Source of the DNA: Liolophura sinensis
Taxonomy: Eukaryota; Mollusca; Polyplacophora; Chitonida; Chitonidae
DNA: 64,000 nt
Assembly: GCF_032854445.1 (NCBI RefSeq)
Contig: NC_088305.1
Span: forward strand, 12,529,606 to 12,593,605
Reading direction: 5' to 3'
Shown here one piece after another: positions 1-12,169 of the stretch. Both the position numbers and the translations under genes were made by a program. The first letter of the stretch is position 1; the number at the start of each line of letters is the position of its first letter. The notes beneath the pieces were generated by a model, which saw only the letters and a program-made list of their open reading frames with translations, was not told the origin of the DNA and did not search any database.

Positions 1-1058
1 AGATCCACCTCCGAAACCGATTCGTCACGGCGACGTCAACAGCTGCGACGGCACTAGGCCATGTCATCAGCCCCAGAACAACACTGCGTCGTCTTCGTTC
101 AGCTGGTTTACGACCTTACCGCCCCTTCCGTGGGATGGCCTTGACCCTTTTACACCGTCAACGCAGATTGCGATGGGCACGTATTGTACGTCGGTGGCAG
201 CGACGTGACTGGGCGAGAGTGTTGTTTACAGACGAGAGCAGCTTCTGTCTATTCAGGAACGATGGCAGAGTTCGAGTTTTCCGACGAAGAGGCGAGCGTC
301 TCGCGCCAAACTGCGTAAGAGAGATTTATCTGTTTGGAGGCGGAGGCGTCATGGTTTGGGGAGGGATTTGTGACTAAATGAAGACGCAGCTGGTTATTGT
401 GCAAGGTAATCTGACTGGCCAGCGATACGTTGATGAGGTACTGAGACCTGTCGTCGTTCCTTTCCTCCAACGACAGCCAAGAGGATCGATCTTGCAACAC
501 GACAACGCATTGCTGCCCGCATTGTTACAGACTACCTCGAGACCGCAAACGTCATCGTGTTGCCCTGGCCAGCCAACTCAAGAGACATGAACCCCACTGA
601 GCATCTCTGGGATCACCTTGACCGCCGTTTGAGACAGCTGGTGCCTCCTCCAACTAACCTACAGGAACTTGAGCAAGCTCTGTTAAACCTATGGAACGTT
701 ATCCCTGTTGACGTCATCCGACGACTGACGACGTCAATGCGGAGGTGTGTGCTTGCTTGCATTGATGCCTAGGATGGCCACACTCGCTACTGATGACTTA
801 GTCCTTCATTTCTGTGGATACTGTGACTTTACATGCACTTGCCAGTTAACTTTACATTTGTGTAATTTTTTTTTCTGACCCCTTGTCTCTTTCATTGTGT
901 TTTGTGGCCAATTGAATGCCAATATTTTAAAGCCTTTTTGAGAGAATATTTCACAATGATTTCTGTTTATAAACCAATCTTTTTAATTCTTATATCTGCC
1001 TTTGTTTTTGTTTTATGGGCTCAAGAAGTGGGTGAAACCTTTCTTTTGCCTGGTAGTT
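1..1058 (+). mobile_element. Tc1-like DNA transposon, copy A, cut by window edge
   Basis: The right part of a Tc1/mariner-superfamily element. Its transposase relic fills 1-771, and the right terminal repeat at about 1034-1058 (ending ttttgcctggtagtt) is followed by TA, the expected target duplication. The terminal repeat and protein match copy C at 41354-42905, so A and C belong to one family. The left end lies outside the window. Confidence 0.85.
3..771 (+). pseudogene. Tc1-like transposase, degraded
   Basis: This would be a DD34E transposase that cuts and pastes its own element. From position 3 the reading frame follows copy C (IHLRNRFVTATSTA, then RPYRPFRGMA). The first catalytic Asp is in LFTDESSF near 225-245. 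An in-frame TAA at 375-377 breaks the frame. A second break lies near 510-550, where QHDNA, the second catalytic Asp block, shifts frame before VLPWPAN. The C-terminal block with the catalytic Glu (TEHLWDHLD) is readable from about 557 to the stop at 770. With at least one stop and one frameshift it cannot make an active enzyme. Confidence 0.85.
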
Positions 1059-1258
1059 TATCAACTAGCGTCATTGAAATGTGTGGAGAAATAAAAAAAA
1101 ATGCATGCGTTGTAGACATGTCGCTATAACCCACGTTGACTTAAATTTCAGAGAATTGAACGTCATTGAAGACAAAAGGGGAGGGTGGCGAACAACTCTG
1201 AATTGATCTTTTCAAGGACATAGGGTCAAGCCATTACACTGAATTTTGTAATCATTTA

Positions 1259-2794
1259 AACTCTGTTAAAAAAGAAACGCAACCCCTGTCCTCTGATATC
1301 AAAAATTCGTTCGAATAAAGTTATTGCTTCCAAACTAAATTTTAGCAAATGTAATGCAATTATACACGTTTTTAATGAAGATTACCATCCAAACAACTGC
1401 CTTTTCTCTCCTAAGTTTATTTTATTGCTTATGACGTCACAACGCATGGACTGACCCTGTTGACGTCGCACACAGAACCATTCACATGCAAATCATGTCA
1501 ATGGCAGTTATAGTGTGGGGGTGTATAAAAGCCCATGTGCTTTCGTATTTCATTCATTCATTCGTCGACGAAAGGCAGTCGGTAAAATGCCGCGACTGAG
1601 TGCTGCCGACTGAAATATCGCCATTGGTCGTCTTCAAGCCGGAGAAAGTTTTGGTACTATTGCACGACACCTAAATGTTCACAAAACAACGATATCCCGA
1701 CTTTGGAGCCGTTACAACAACTTTCATTCGACCAACGATCGCCCGAGAAGTGGAAGGCCAAGAATCACGACCCCCACTTCAAGATCGGTACATCCGGGTC
1801 CTTTACCTGCGTAATCGGCATGCCCTACCAACCGTGACTGCCACACAAATACCAGGTTTGAGGAGAGTGTCGGCTCAAACGATTAGGAACCGTCTGAAAG
1901 AAGCGGGTTTACGTGCCTGTAGACCAGTTGTTGGACCTGTACTACGCCCCTTACATCGACGCCTACGACCCAGGTGGTGCAACAACGTAAGGATATGGAC
2001 TTTACAAAACTGGAGGCGCATCTTGTTTTCTGATGAATCCCGTTTTCTTTTGACACGTCACGACGGAAGACAGCGTGTGTATAGGAGACGTCATGAACGC
2101 TTTGCGCCCATCTGCGTCCGGCAGGTGGACAGATTTGGCGGAGGCAGTGTTATGGTTTGGGGAGCCATCTCGTACAACCAGAAATCAGACTTGGTGATCG
2201 TTCCAGGGAACCTGACAGCCCAACGTTACATCAACCACGTGTTACAGCCTCACCTTCTCCCGACTATTGACCGACAGACACAGCTTTTTCAACAGGACAA
2301 CGCCAGGCCTCATACTGCACGTGCAACAATGAACTTTCTGCAGGATTCCAACGTCAATGTCTTGCCGTGGCCCTCTAAATCACCAGGCCTCAACCCTACC
2401 CTATTGAACACCTGTGGGATACTCTGGATCGACACGTGCGTCAACGTCAGCCACCGCCACAGACGCTTCAACAGCTCGCCGTTGCGTTACAGGAGGAGTG
2501 GAGAGCCATTCCCAGGAGAGGATCCGGCGTCTTATCCGTTCTTGTCCAAGGAGATGCCGTGCAGTGATTGCAGCTCGTGGTGGTCATACGAGATACTGAG
2601 GAAGACCCCCCCCTGGTGAGCAACTGGTGTCTGTGAGATGACTTTTGAAAAGACAGTTTTAAACCTGACTATCTTGATTATTATTCTGCCAAATTTCTGA
2701 CTTCTGTCTTCAATAAGAAAAAAGTTGTGCCGTCCTAAAACTAAATATTAAAATCTCTACAATACGGGGGTTGCCTTTCTTTTTTGACAGAGTT
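1259..2794 (+). mobile_element. Tc1-like DNA transposon, copy B (different family)
   Basis: A complete element of about 1.54 kb. Inverted terminal repeats of about 28 bp are at 1259-1286 (aactctgttaaaaaagaaac) and 2767-2794 (its complement with two mismatches). TA precedes the left end at 1257-1258, but CA follows the right end, so the target duplication has decayed or the right border is off. The family differs from copies A and C in terminal repeats and transposase sequence. Confidence 0.85.
1587..2599 (+). pseudogene. Tc1-like transposase, degraded
   Basis: A DD34E transposase relic. The natural start is ATG 1587 (MPRLSAAD), followed by an in-frame TGA at 1611 where relatives have Arg, an apparent CGA-to-TGA change. 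The N-terminal helix-turn-helix (IGRLQAGESFGTIARHLNVH) continues in that frame, and frame changes follow near 1770 and 2395. The catalytic blocks are readable: FSDESRF, FQQDNARPHTA and then EHLW, with 34 residues between the second Asp and the Glu once the frameshift is allowed for. The end is GGHTRY and the stop at 2597-2599. A dead copy. Confidence 0.85.
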
Positions 2795-4440
2795 CACATA
2801 TGTAACTACAACTTGATTTCTTTCAGGTTAAAGTATATTTAAACCATAAAAGGAGATAAACATGATTAAAACACGTCTTAAAAACTGCTTTCATTGGTTC
2901 TTTTAGACTTTCTTGCGCACAAACGTGTCTGAAATGAACATTTGTTATATCACTTTATTCATAGATTGCACATTATTTTCAGGTAGAAAAGTTAAGCTTT
3001 TCTGAATTAAGAACCTAGGAAAAGGGCTCGAATTGACGTGAATACACTTTATACAGTACGATAAAATATCCACCAGAGAAAATGTAATAAACAAAATCAG
3101 TATTTCATCTGTTTGACATGGTCGTTACACTTGAAACACAATTTGCTTTTAACTTTATATTCACGTCATGTTCATTATTAGGTACTCCCTTCCACCATAT
3201 GCTTAATGCATGCTTGAATTTTACAGCATATTTATTTGGTAGTTCATTTACAGAGTGTCTTCGATTCTGCTTCACGAAAATTATATTCAGCAGTCCTGAA
3301 TAACCAGAGAGAAGACTGGAATCAACACCATATTCGACACTGCAGCAATGGAGATTGGATGGCAAGCCAGATTTGCCGGTTTTTACTCCACCTTTGTGTG
3401 GTATGTGGGTGAAAAAAACTTCATCAGTCATGTACAACATGTAGTTTTGCACACCACCAAGACTATTTCTCCAACAGAAGCAAGGAACATGTAGGACCCC
3501 GCAGGTAACAAATGTGGGTCACACTAGACCCAAATCCATGGTTGCTTTCCAGTTATGTACCCGGTATGAAACTATTGTAATCATGCACTACAGCCCTGCT
3601 CTCCTTGACAGATCTCTGCCAGCTTTTAATCTAATCTGTGCCCCAAAACTGTAATCTCATTGAAATAATAAATTAACCGAGTCCTTTCTATAATTTTTAT
3701 TTTATGTGATTACTGCAAAGTAAAAAAAAATCAATCTCACTCTTTTCTTGGCATGGATGTCGGACCATAAGGGTCTAAAAATTTGCAGTATTGTTAATCG
3801 TTCAGCAGATCATAAGTCGCCAGTCAACAATTCATGACGTGCTAGAAGCCTTTTGTGAAATACACAGTTTAGACGGGTGTAAAACAGAATTCCTTACTCA
3901 GCGAGAGGAGCTTTTACAAATCCACCAAAAATCTAAACCAACAGACAATATTGAAGCACCGCGTCTGTTTTCCTGGTTACTATATCAGTTTAAGTTCATG
4001 GTTATTTTTGCATGTTTGTGCAACTGAGATTTGTAAAAATATCCTTAGAAGTAATGACACATTTTCACCAAATTTATTTCAAAGCTACTGTGGCATGGAC
4101 TTTAATACTTTATCAGGTGTGATAAAATGTATTGCATTTGTTTGTCAATATAGCCGTGTTCGAATAATACCTGCAGAAAGGCATGTACACGTATTCTGCC
4201 CAAAATATAATATGTATCTTGAAGCTTACTGATATATACTTTAAAAATAAACAATCTTTAGGGTATTAAATTGTGCGCATTCATTTTGTATGTATTTTTT
4301 GTTATAGAAGACAAACCGTATCTGCACAATATGCTTGTACTTTAGTCTTTTCCAGGATGCATGTAATTCAATGACTTAAGACAACTTTTGAGTGATATGA
4401 TGACATAAGTATCATTAGGTGTGTGTACATGTATTGTGTC
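2795..4440. other. Intergenic, no gene recognised
   Basis: AT-rich sequence with short open frames only (none above 120 codons) and no recognisable domain, splice-bounded exon or known repeat. Confidence 0.5.
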
Positions 4441-4444
4441 TTGA

Positions 4445-4558
4445 CCGTTTCTGGCCTGTGTCTGGAGATCCCGGATCAAAAATGCCAAACCCGGGTCGGG
4501 TCATACCAAAGACTTAAAAATGGTACTTGTTGCCGTCTCGCTTGTCGCTCAGCACTGG
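4445..4558 (+). repeat. 5' fragment of tRNA-derived SINE family 2
   Basis: It matches the head of the better copy at 12944-13285: gggtcgggtcataccaaaga, then tggtacttgttgccg and cgctcagcactgg. At 4559 it switches abruptly into the 3' end of the dispersed 400-bp repeat, so this is a chimeric junction. Confidence 0.6.
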
Positions 4559-4983
4559 TCAGCTATCACACCGTCCTCGCTGCTCTCGGTCTTACTCTAT
4601 GCTGTACGTCTTAAATTATATTGTATTCTTGCATAAACCAGGATTCTGCTGGTGGACTAAGTACCCCACGAGCTCTGGTGCCTTTGCATTGTTTTAATGT
4701 GATTGTACGTTAAGTGTGATGAGAACACAGTATTTTAAGTAATTCTACACCAGTGACGTCTGATAATTTGCATTATAGTCACTACCTTTTATTTGTTACC
4801 TAATTCTATTTAAACCATGGTGCTACAGTCGTGTAAATTGCTACTATTTATGCATTTATATGAACAGCTAGGATAAATTGAAAACGGGACGTATTTCACC
4901 TGTTAAGTGTGACCATTTGCCAGCTGTCACACTGTCGTCGCTACTTTGGTCTTACTCACTATGCTGTACGTCTTTAATTATAC
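4559..4983 (+). repeat. Dispersed 400-bp repeat: 3' end fragment plus a nearly full copy
   Basis: 4559-4615 holds only the end (tcagctatcacaccgtcctc to gctgtacgtctt). A longer copy runs 4633-4983, from the start (ataaaccaggattctgctgg) through ccagtgacgtctgataattt to the same end. No coding capacity or tRNA-like promoter was seen. The family recurs at 10.7, 11.4, 20.4, 41.3/43.0, 44.2, 50.1, 50.7 and 56.2 kb, on both strands. This copy has lost the ctagggggcg core found in others. Confidence 0.75.
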
Positions 4984-5376
4984 ACATACTCTGAAACTAT
5001 GAACGCTTGAATACTACTTTATGCAAAATAAAAATACTCCCATGAAAAATCGAAGATCTTAAACGTAAATCATTAAAAAAAGCATAAAATCACTTTTTTC
5101 AATAAAAGAGCCCTGTTTCTATAATATTTAAAAACTGATGATCAGTAACACTATGAATATGGTGTAGATTACAACGTGTTTTCAAAGCTAAAAAACGTAA
5201 GTGTTGTTCTAAAATCCATGTCCTACATGTAGGTATTAGACCAGAATACGGACAGACTGATGGAGAAAATCACAGTCACCGACAGGTGTGTTCAATGAAC
5301 TTACATAATAGGCATTTTGAAGCTGTGTAAGTTCCTGAAAGGAGGGGTAGGAAGACGGTAATTCCTGCAAGTTACA

Positions 5377-5863
5377 TCATGTGTGAGCTGTTGGACAGCG
5401 TATAACTCCTGTGACACCCCGGAAAATGAGGACGGCTTCGTCAGGCATTACAGTTCCCTCTGTAATAAAGCAAATTGCTCTTAATCCAAACCACTCGTGT
5501 ACTGTTAACACAATACAGTGCTTTCTCTTCTTCTGGGTGAAGGCCAGGCTCAAAGGTGTGGATACTATCCAGATACTTCTTACCAGTTGGCTGTTGTTGG
5601 CAATGAGATCTGGTGAGATGGTTGATCTCACCAGATGGAATGCCTTGTCGAGGCTTGGTACAAAGAGGTGCAAGTCTATCAATCAGTATTGTCTGTGCTA
5701 TACTTTTTAAAGCCTGTTCTCGGATTTTACCACTGCCTGGAGCTGCTTGTGGATTATGAATGGTTAAAAAGGTCAACAATTTCTCCTTCTGTGCACTATT
5801 CAAGGTGTCAAACTGGCCCAGTGCAGTCTTAAGTAGTAGCCTGAAACCAGCTATAGCCTGCAA
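5377..5863 (-). pseudogene. Possible coding relic, unknown family
   Basis: On the minus strand an AG border (cattgcag) at about 5860 opens a frame of about 139 codons (5441-5863: QFDTLNSAQKEKLLTFLTIH, later KYLDSIHTFEPGLHPEEEK). An overlapping frame to 5377 reads HEWFGLRAICFITEGTVMPD, which looks protein-like. The two could be one sequence joined by a frameshift near 5550-5600. I do not recognise the family. It may be a transposon fragment, a captured gene fragment or chance. Confidence 0.3.
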
Positions 5864-5869
5864 TGACTA

Positions 5870-7438
5870 AAGACAACGTGCTTGTAAAGAAAATATATTC
5901 TAATGGTCTTAGTGACTTCAAAACGCTCCACGATTAAGCAGTTAGTTCAGTTATTTAAATTACTGGCATCACCGAAATCAAAATTTTACATAGATATCAT
6001 TCTCTAATACTAGTGCTACAGGTCTTGTCATTAAATTTAAAAAGAAATTATGAACTCCAGTTATTGTATATTTGGAATCGTTAGTTAATTGAAGTTCAAA
6101 ATTAGTTGCATTCACCGGGGCCCACACGTGAGAGCTCTAGGTTAGTCGTCTATTACGATAAGCTTGCCTAGAGGGCTAAGGTCCCATTCTTGTCACCCCG
6201 GAGAACCCACGAAGATGGGGAGTGGAGGGGGGGGGCACAGGGCTAGGATCTCTGATCTTCCCTTGCGGTTGTCTCACATGGTTGCCTTGGTCGTTGTCCG
6301 TCCCGTCTGTCGAAATTGCTGGTTCAGTCTTGTGATGATACTGTGGTGATATCGAAACCTTGCTGCTTTTGCCTTCATAGACAGGTCAATATCAATGAAC
6401 ACAATGGCGAGCCCGATCCTCAGGTGTCAATCCCTACATTGCCTCCTCAGTGCTATCCCAATGTTACGCCGATTATGCGAATAGCCTTTGAATGCCTTTC
6501 TGCGCCCACAAGTAATGTCACTTGGAGTTTTTTGTGCTTTTCAGAAGTAAAAGTGTATTTTTCAGCCCTGTTCCCTGTTGCGTTTTGGCGACGACTCACA
6601 CAAAGGCTATGAAACCTAACATCTTCAGAGTTTCCTTAGCCCCAACCTTAGAGATTTAAGCCAAACACATAATGATACGATTTTTATGATAAATAATACA
6701 ATGAGACATTCAGAGCATCTGAAATGAAACCAGGCTGTTTGTTGCATTCATATTTCTTTCTACGCTAAGTGTTAAAAAAATGTCATAACCAATGAAATTT
6801 CAAACTAAAGTGATGATAGGTCGTCAAGTTATAGTACTTTAACAATAATAAATGGGTGCTAATCAAATGAGATACTAAAATACTTCATGTCAAATTGGTA
6901 AAATATCATTCAAAAAATATTATGGTTAATGGCAATTTAAACTTCTGGTACTTTTAGCCAATGTCAGTTGCTTGAGGAGTGTGATATCAATTCAGAAAAA
7001 CACCAAGGAATACAGATTTTGTATCAGCTGTACAACTATGCCAACAATCTCACCATGAACAAGTTAATGTTCTGGGTCGGAGGATGGCTGGTTAATCTGA
7101 AAGACAATATAAGAAAATATGTTCTTTTATCATGTCTATTATACACCTGACGCTACATAGCAAGTCTGGAGTAACCCGTCTTACTAAAGTTAGGCTGAGA
7201 AAAACTGCCACAAGAGTGCTATCAACATCTACAAGCTTGACTACAAGCTTGCATGAAAAATGAATCTACAGATCTATGGACAAGATTGAACATCGTCAGC
7301 GATGTTGTCAAATAAATCATATATAGTGGTGAGAATAAACCCCGAGAGGAATCTTGGGTGTTGATAATAGGTATGTGGTTCCCATGACAACCGCGCAAGT
7401 GGACAGATGTGTCCACAAAAATGAAACTTTATGCGGAG
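5870..7438. other. Intergenic, nothing recognised
   Basis: AT-rich DNA with one GC-richer patch at 6110-6350. Only short unconvincing open frames. Confidence 0.5.
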
Positions 7439-7439
7439 T

Positions 7440-7463
7440 TATATATATATATATATATATATA
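7440..7463. repeat. (AT) microsatellite
   Basis: Eleven to twelve uninterrupted AT units, followed by further TATA-rich sequence to 7490. Confidence 0.95.
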
Positions 7464-7808
7464 AGTGTATATATATTAAACATTTAGTATATATAGGGAA
7501 AATGACAATCTGGCAACAATGACAACTGCGCAAATGGACAAATGTGAGTCACATCACACCATCATCTGTATTCATAAATGTTTTCTAATTCTGTGTATGT
7601 TTGCATCAAACTCACTGTTTACTGACATTAAAACACAAAATGCAGCCTTATGGCGAGACGTGTGTAAACCCTAGACAACGGTCGAAATACCATTCTAGCC
7701 ATAGTCTGTGTGCAAGTGTAAAAGAGTTAGCATTTTCTACAGAACATATAAAGAGTAATCGTACCACTTTGGGGATGGACTTGTATTGACGTCTCCGAGC
7801 TGTGTAAC

Positions 7809-9539
7809 ATGGCTGACTGATCAAGAAACTTGGCAGATCAGCCAGTCCGAAAAAATTGGCATTACCTTATTTTCGCTCGTGTCGTTCTCGTTGCATTCGT
7901 GGTCAATGTACTGGTCGTCACATTGGAGTTACAGGTACGACGCATGCGTTCATCAGTGAATCTGTTGTCACTAGCTCTTGCCGACGTGATTGCCGTCCTC
8001 TTCTTCTTAACAACCATTCCCATGACCAAGCTTTACAATTTGGGCGAATTTGTTCTTAGGGAAATACTTGTGTATATACGTTTTGACGAGGGTAATTTTC
8101 TTGTAAGCAAATATGGAGAGTGTCCGTAGTCTCTGGCGCTTTGCTTCCTAACTTTCTATAATTTCAGGAGCTAGAGGCCGTTTATTCATCGTGTTGAATC
8201 ACATCGCCGCGTTAGTTATATAAACTGTTTTAATCAAAGCGCAGCTGAGTACAAAAATCTTGCCACTTTGGTTAATTGGCCGTTTACTGTGGTGTGAGAT
8301 GTAGTTGCCCATAGTACCAATAAGAAGAATTTAAAAAATGGTGATCATAAAATAACAGTCAGTTACGCAACGTGACGACAGATGGAGTAGTACGCAACAT
8401 GTTCTATTGCTGGCGATGCCGTTAAGATATGATGTGCAACATCTGAACACTGGATTTATATCGAGTAACCGTTCAGGAAGAAAACTGACGGACTTGGACT
8501 TTGAGCCAGCCTGTACATGTACAACGGCCCCAGTCCATCATACATGTAGCTAGCCGTTATAGACCCACACTATCTAATTTTTTTCAGTCAAACATCGGCA
8601 AGACTATTGACATGGTGATCTTTAATTTCAGGTACTTTTGTATCGTCAATCGACGGAAGAGCTCTTGTCTGTTCCTCTCTCGCATTTCTGTTCATCGAGG
8701 TTAAGCGCTACACAGTCCTATGCTACTCTCTGAAGAGCCTTGGAAATTGGACCCCTAGAAGGGTTTGTCTCATTCTCTTCCTAATTTGGGCTATAGTGGT
8801 GATCATTTCGTTGCCTTATGGCTACATGACAAAGTATGAGCTGTACAAAGATGTGTTGCACTCTACACAGGAGTCCATGGTTTGGGCAATATAAAACAAG
8901 TCTCATCTGCGCAAGTGTTTGTTGGCGTTTCTTTACGGCAAAGGCGGTGATAAACGTGAAGACGTCAGTTTCTCAAAACGGCACCCAACACCCGACCACC
9001 GAGGACACCAGGAGAGAGCGTGCGCAGGTTATTATAATGCCTGTGGCTTCGTTGATTATCTTCATTGTTTGCTTGATGCCAGTTCATGTTTATTCCATGT
9101 GTTGTATTTGTACACATGCGTATCTTTAAGAATCAGTTACAGTTTTTGTGGTGAACGTGGAATTTGCAGAATTCACTAGAAGAGCGCGTGCGTAGGTTAA
9201 AATAATGCTTGCGGCTTTGTTGATTATATTTATTGTAAGGCTTGTGGCGTTGTTTATTGTGTTCATTGTTTGTCTGATGCCATTTTATTTCAATTCCATG
9301 TGGTATATTTGTACGCACGTGTGTCTGGAAGATTCAGTCACAGTTTGGAGGTGAACGTGCAATTTGCACTCGAGTGGCTGCTCCGGATAATGATCTATGT
9401 CAGTTTTATCGCCAATCGAATCGTTTACTTTGTGATGTCCGCAAACTTTCGACAAGCTCTCCGAGTTGTGTTCTCTAATAGCTGTAGAACGGAAGAAAAT
9501 CAGTGGTCAAGATCACGGCTTCGTGTTCCTCGGCTGTAG
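7809..9539 (+). pseudogene. Rhodopsin-type (class A) GPCR, broken
   Basis: A relic of a seven-helix receptor, probably of the peptide-receptor type. TM1-TM2 lie at 7830-8060 (VVNVLVVTLELQVRR, then SLALADVIAVLFFLT with the conserved Leu-Ala-x-x-Asp). TM3-TM4 follow a clean acceptor (taatttcag) at about 8630: VCSSLAFLFIEVKRYTV holds a KRY in place of DRY, then LIWAIVVIISLP. TM6 is at 9020-9100 (IIFIVCLMPVHVYSM), and TM7 plus tail are at 9360-9539 (SFIANRIVYFVMSANFRQAL). Breaks: the only in-frame ATG (7809) meets TGA at 7818, the frame shifts between TM4 and TM6 near 8850-8900, a TAA follows TM6 at 9127-9129, and the TM6 region is duplicated. The 8060-8630 stretch looks like an intron. Confidence 0.75.
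9012..9378 (+). repeat. Tandem duplication inside the GPCR relic
   Basis: About 170-190 bp covering TM6 and the following loop appears twice, from about 9012 and from about 9180. Both copies contain gagcgtgcgcaggtt or gagcgcgtgcgtaggtt, gtttgcttgatgcca or gtttgtctgatgcca, and gtgaacgtggaatttgca or gtgaacgtgcaatttgca. Copy 1 carries the TAA. Copy 2 is one base shorter before gtgaacgtg, which puts it out of frame with TM7. Confidence 0.8.
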
Positions 9540-9969
9540 AAAATTTTACTTGAGACCATAATATCGACATAATTTTCGAATTGTATTCTGCTTTAATATA
9601 ACTCCAAGATTGCTCTGACGTTAGCTTCAGCAAAATTTTGTTCGGCCAAGGAAGGCCCCTAATCAACTTCACAGCGGACTGCATTTCGTAACCTGGGCGT
9701 AGTAGTGCGAAAGGGTATTAGCTAATACTGGCATCAGGTCATATTCTACAGCAGTCAGTACTAAGGACACAGGATAAGAGCAACAGATTTAGTCCATGCA
9801 CATATTTAATGCACAACCATGCAAATTATTTTTGGGCGAAGCTCAACACCGAAGACTTGGATTCAAGTTAAATCTGGTATTAAATCTTAAATCAGTTGTT
9901 AACTGCCGGGCCCTGATACAGCTGTCGTGGCAGTTCTACTGTGTAGACTTTTCCCATGTTCGAGAGAGA

Positions 9970-10265
9970 TTCTCGTTGGTGATGTTATCATAAATCATTT
10001 GAGGGTCATTGGCAAAACTTGTATTTTTTTTGGGGGGGGGGAGGGGTAAAATATGCGGGTTTTCGAGGGGTTTTCGAGTATTAACTGTTTTTGGTTGTTC
10101 TTATCTGTTTTTAAATATGTCAAAACATTTATGTTTCATTTTTGATGTTCTAACCACCATATCGGAAACCTCAACCACCTCGTATTTTCACCTTGTTCTC
10201 GCCACTATATGGCTGAAAAATTGTCGATGTGGCGTGAAACCATAATCATTCATTCATTTATTCGT
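9970..10265 (+). repeat. Dispersed repeat with (CATT)n tail, copy 1
   Basis: Shares with 40725-41075 the blocks gatgttnnnataaa, atttgaggg.cattggc, cctcaacc.cctcgt, ctcgccac.atatggctg and ccataatcattcattcattt. It ends in a short CATT tail, typical of a retroposed element. Contains a G-run at 10030-10045. Confidence 0.7.
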
Positions 10266-10269
10266 GGCA

Positions 10270-10660
10270 GTTCCTCAAGGCGTTCGAACCAAACATCATC
10301 CATCAAGTAAATATTAACTGCGTGATGTTTGCAAACACTTGTCTTCCCTTATCTATTAGACAGGAGATTTATCGTCAGCACCACTACGGTCAGTTATTTC
10401 CTAGGCTTCATTAGTTCGAGATTCCTTGTGATGCTCCACGCCACCCCCTGTACTATGTGTCAATAATATTTAACAAGGGCAGATAACTCCATCAGGTTTT
10501 TAAATGGAGCGAGCTCTGAAGTTGGTTTGGACGAACAAAATTTGCCAAACATTTCTTCACAGCAATCTCGGACTACTATTAGTATAAAGATAATGAAGAC
10601 CGGTGATCTACATTACGCTTTGCCGTTTGGTTGACTGATTGTTCTAGGCTTATGTGTACC
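10270..10660. other. Intergenic, nothing recognised
   Basis: No open frame, repeat or splice-bounded exon that I can support. Confidence 0.4.
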
Positions 10661-10664
10661 TCAA

Positions 10665-10985
10665 AAAGGACAAATGTCATTGGCATTGCTTATAATGTTA
10701 TTGTATGTTAAATGTGATGACAACATGAAATTTTGGGTAATTTTACACCAGTGACGTCTAACAAATTGCAATTAACATCAATGCATTTCCTTTCACCTAA
10801 TTCGGCTCATTCCATGGTGCTTGGGGCCATGTAATTGGCTATTGTATAAGCATTTGCATGAACAGTTTAAATAAAACGCTAACTAAGGTGAAGTGACAAT
10901 AGACCGTATTTCACCGATTTGAGCTATCACACTGTCGTCTCTGCTCTGTTTTCTCTCTCTACACTGTACAAAATAATCGCGAAGC
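10665..10985 (+). repeat. Dispersed 400-bp repeat, copy
   Basis: Readable from tgttattgtatgttaaatgt through accagtgacgtctaacaaat to gagctatcacactgtcgtct. The first segment of the family consensus is missing. Confidence 0.75.
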
Positions 10986-11389
10986 ATTTGTGTGTTTCTG
11001 GTTTAGAGTTCGTCCTCGTTTTACTAAAGAACTTCAAATCTGACGACGCAATTAAAAAATTTAAATTATCATATAACTGCAGTCTTGTACACAGCAATTT
11101 TAGTAAATTGTATCGTCTGAAAACGTTGGAATGCCTTTAAATTTGTTACGTAACTCCACGACGAAGTGAGTGGTATTTTTTAATTATTATACATTTGGAA
11201 AAAATGGCGAACGGTTTGCATGACGGCGTGAAAAGTATTACTCTGTCAATAATTACAGCCACAAGAACACTGTTATGGTCTTCGGATATTCTTTTCGGAA
11301 CACCGAAATCAGGTGGAAAGTTCCAAATCCATGTTTACGGTTAAGTTACTTTGTGTTATAAAATGTATTAAGCACAGTTAGGTAAAACA

Positions 11390-11476
11390 ATGCAATAATG
11401 TTATTGCAATTTTTTTACACGTCACTGGTCTAGAAATACCCAAAATGCTGTGCTGTCATCATATTTAACTTACAGA
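11390..11476 (-). repeat. Dispersed 400-bp repeat, internal fragment
   Basis: The complement of the agtaattctagaccagtgacg segment: acgtcactggtctagaaata, then atgctgtgctgtcatca. Confidence 0.65.
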
Positions 11477-11539
11477 AACATTAAAACAATAAAACTCTCA
11501 CTGAGGTCGATCGACATGAGGCCATATTTTTCCAGCTGC

Positions 11540-11666
11540 GTGTTACCATTTGCCAACTATTCCCCCGGGCTCTGCTCGATTTCCTCCCACCATAATGCTG
11601 GCGGCAGCCGTATAAGGGAAATATTCTTGAGTACGGCGTAAAACACCCATCAAATAAATAAATAAG
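11540..11666 (+). repeat. SINE family 1, 3' part
   Basis: Reads tcccccgggctctgctcgat, cctcccaccataatgctggc, then gagtacggcgtaaaacaccc and an AAATA tail. The tRNA-like head is absent. It is followed at once by the 3' end of the 400-bp repeat (11668-11715). Confidence 0.8.
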
Positions 11667-11667
11667 A

Positions 11668-11715
11668 ACTGTCACACTGTCGTCACTGCTCTGGTTTAAC
11701 TCTGTATGCTGGAGG
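11668..11715 (+). repeat. Dispersed 400-bp repeat, 3' end fragment
   Basis: Reads gaactgtcacactgtcgtca then tctgtatgctgga, lying directly after a SINE tail. Confidence 0.6.
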
Positions 11716-12169
11716 TTGTATATATTCCTTTTTTTTTTCATTTCCGAGAAAAGCACTGTTAGTCATTGTATTGAAAGTTAAGCATTACTATACCTTCGAC
11801 GAGTTAATTTATATTAATAGTGCTGCACTATTTTTGTACATTAAAAATAGTTTATGATTCTAATATTCCTGGCATAGCTTACAGCTTGGATGTGAAAGGA
11901 AATACTGCATACTGCCTGGGTGATTCACCAGGCCGACTAACAGCTGGTCAAAGGAAAAGCAGTCTTAAGCAATTATATTGGCGTCTATTTATACTGAACC
12001 ATTCATTGGCCAACAGCACTCTAAAAGCCACACCAACTCACCTTCAACATGTCTAACATGTATAATTAGACGCATGACTGGTTATATGTCTTCAATAATA
12101 ATAATAATACAACAGTCCGTGAAAAACACAGCAGCGGATTTCCTTGTTTTTAAGTATCGATATTAAGCA

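Noticed and set aside
9133-9318. Minus-strand frame opposite the GPCR relic
   Set aside because: A shadow of the duplicated TM6 coding strand.
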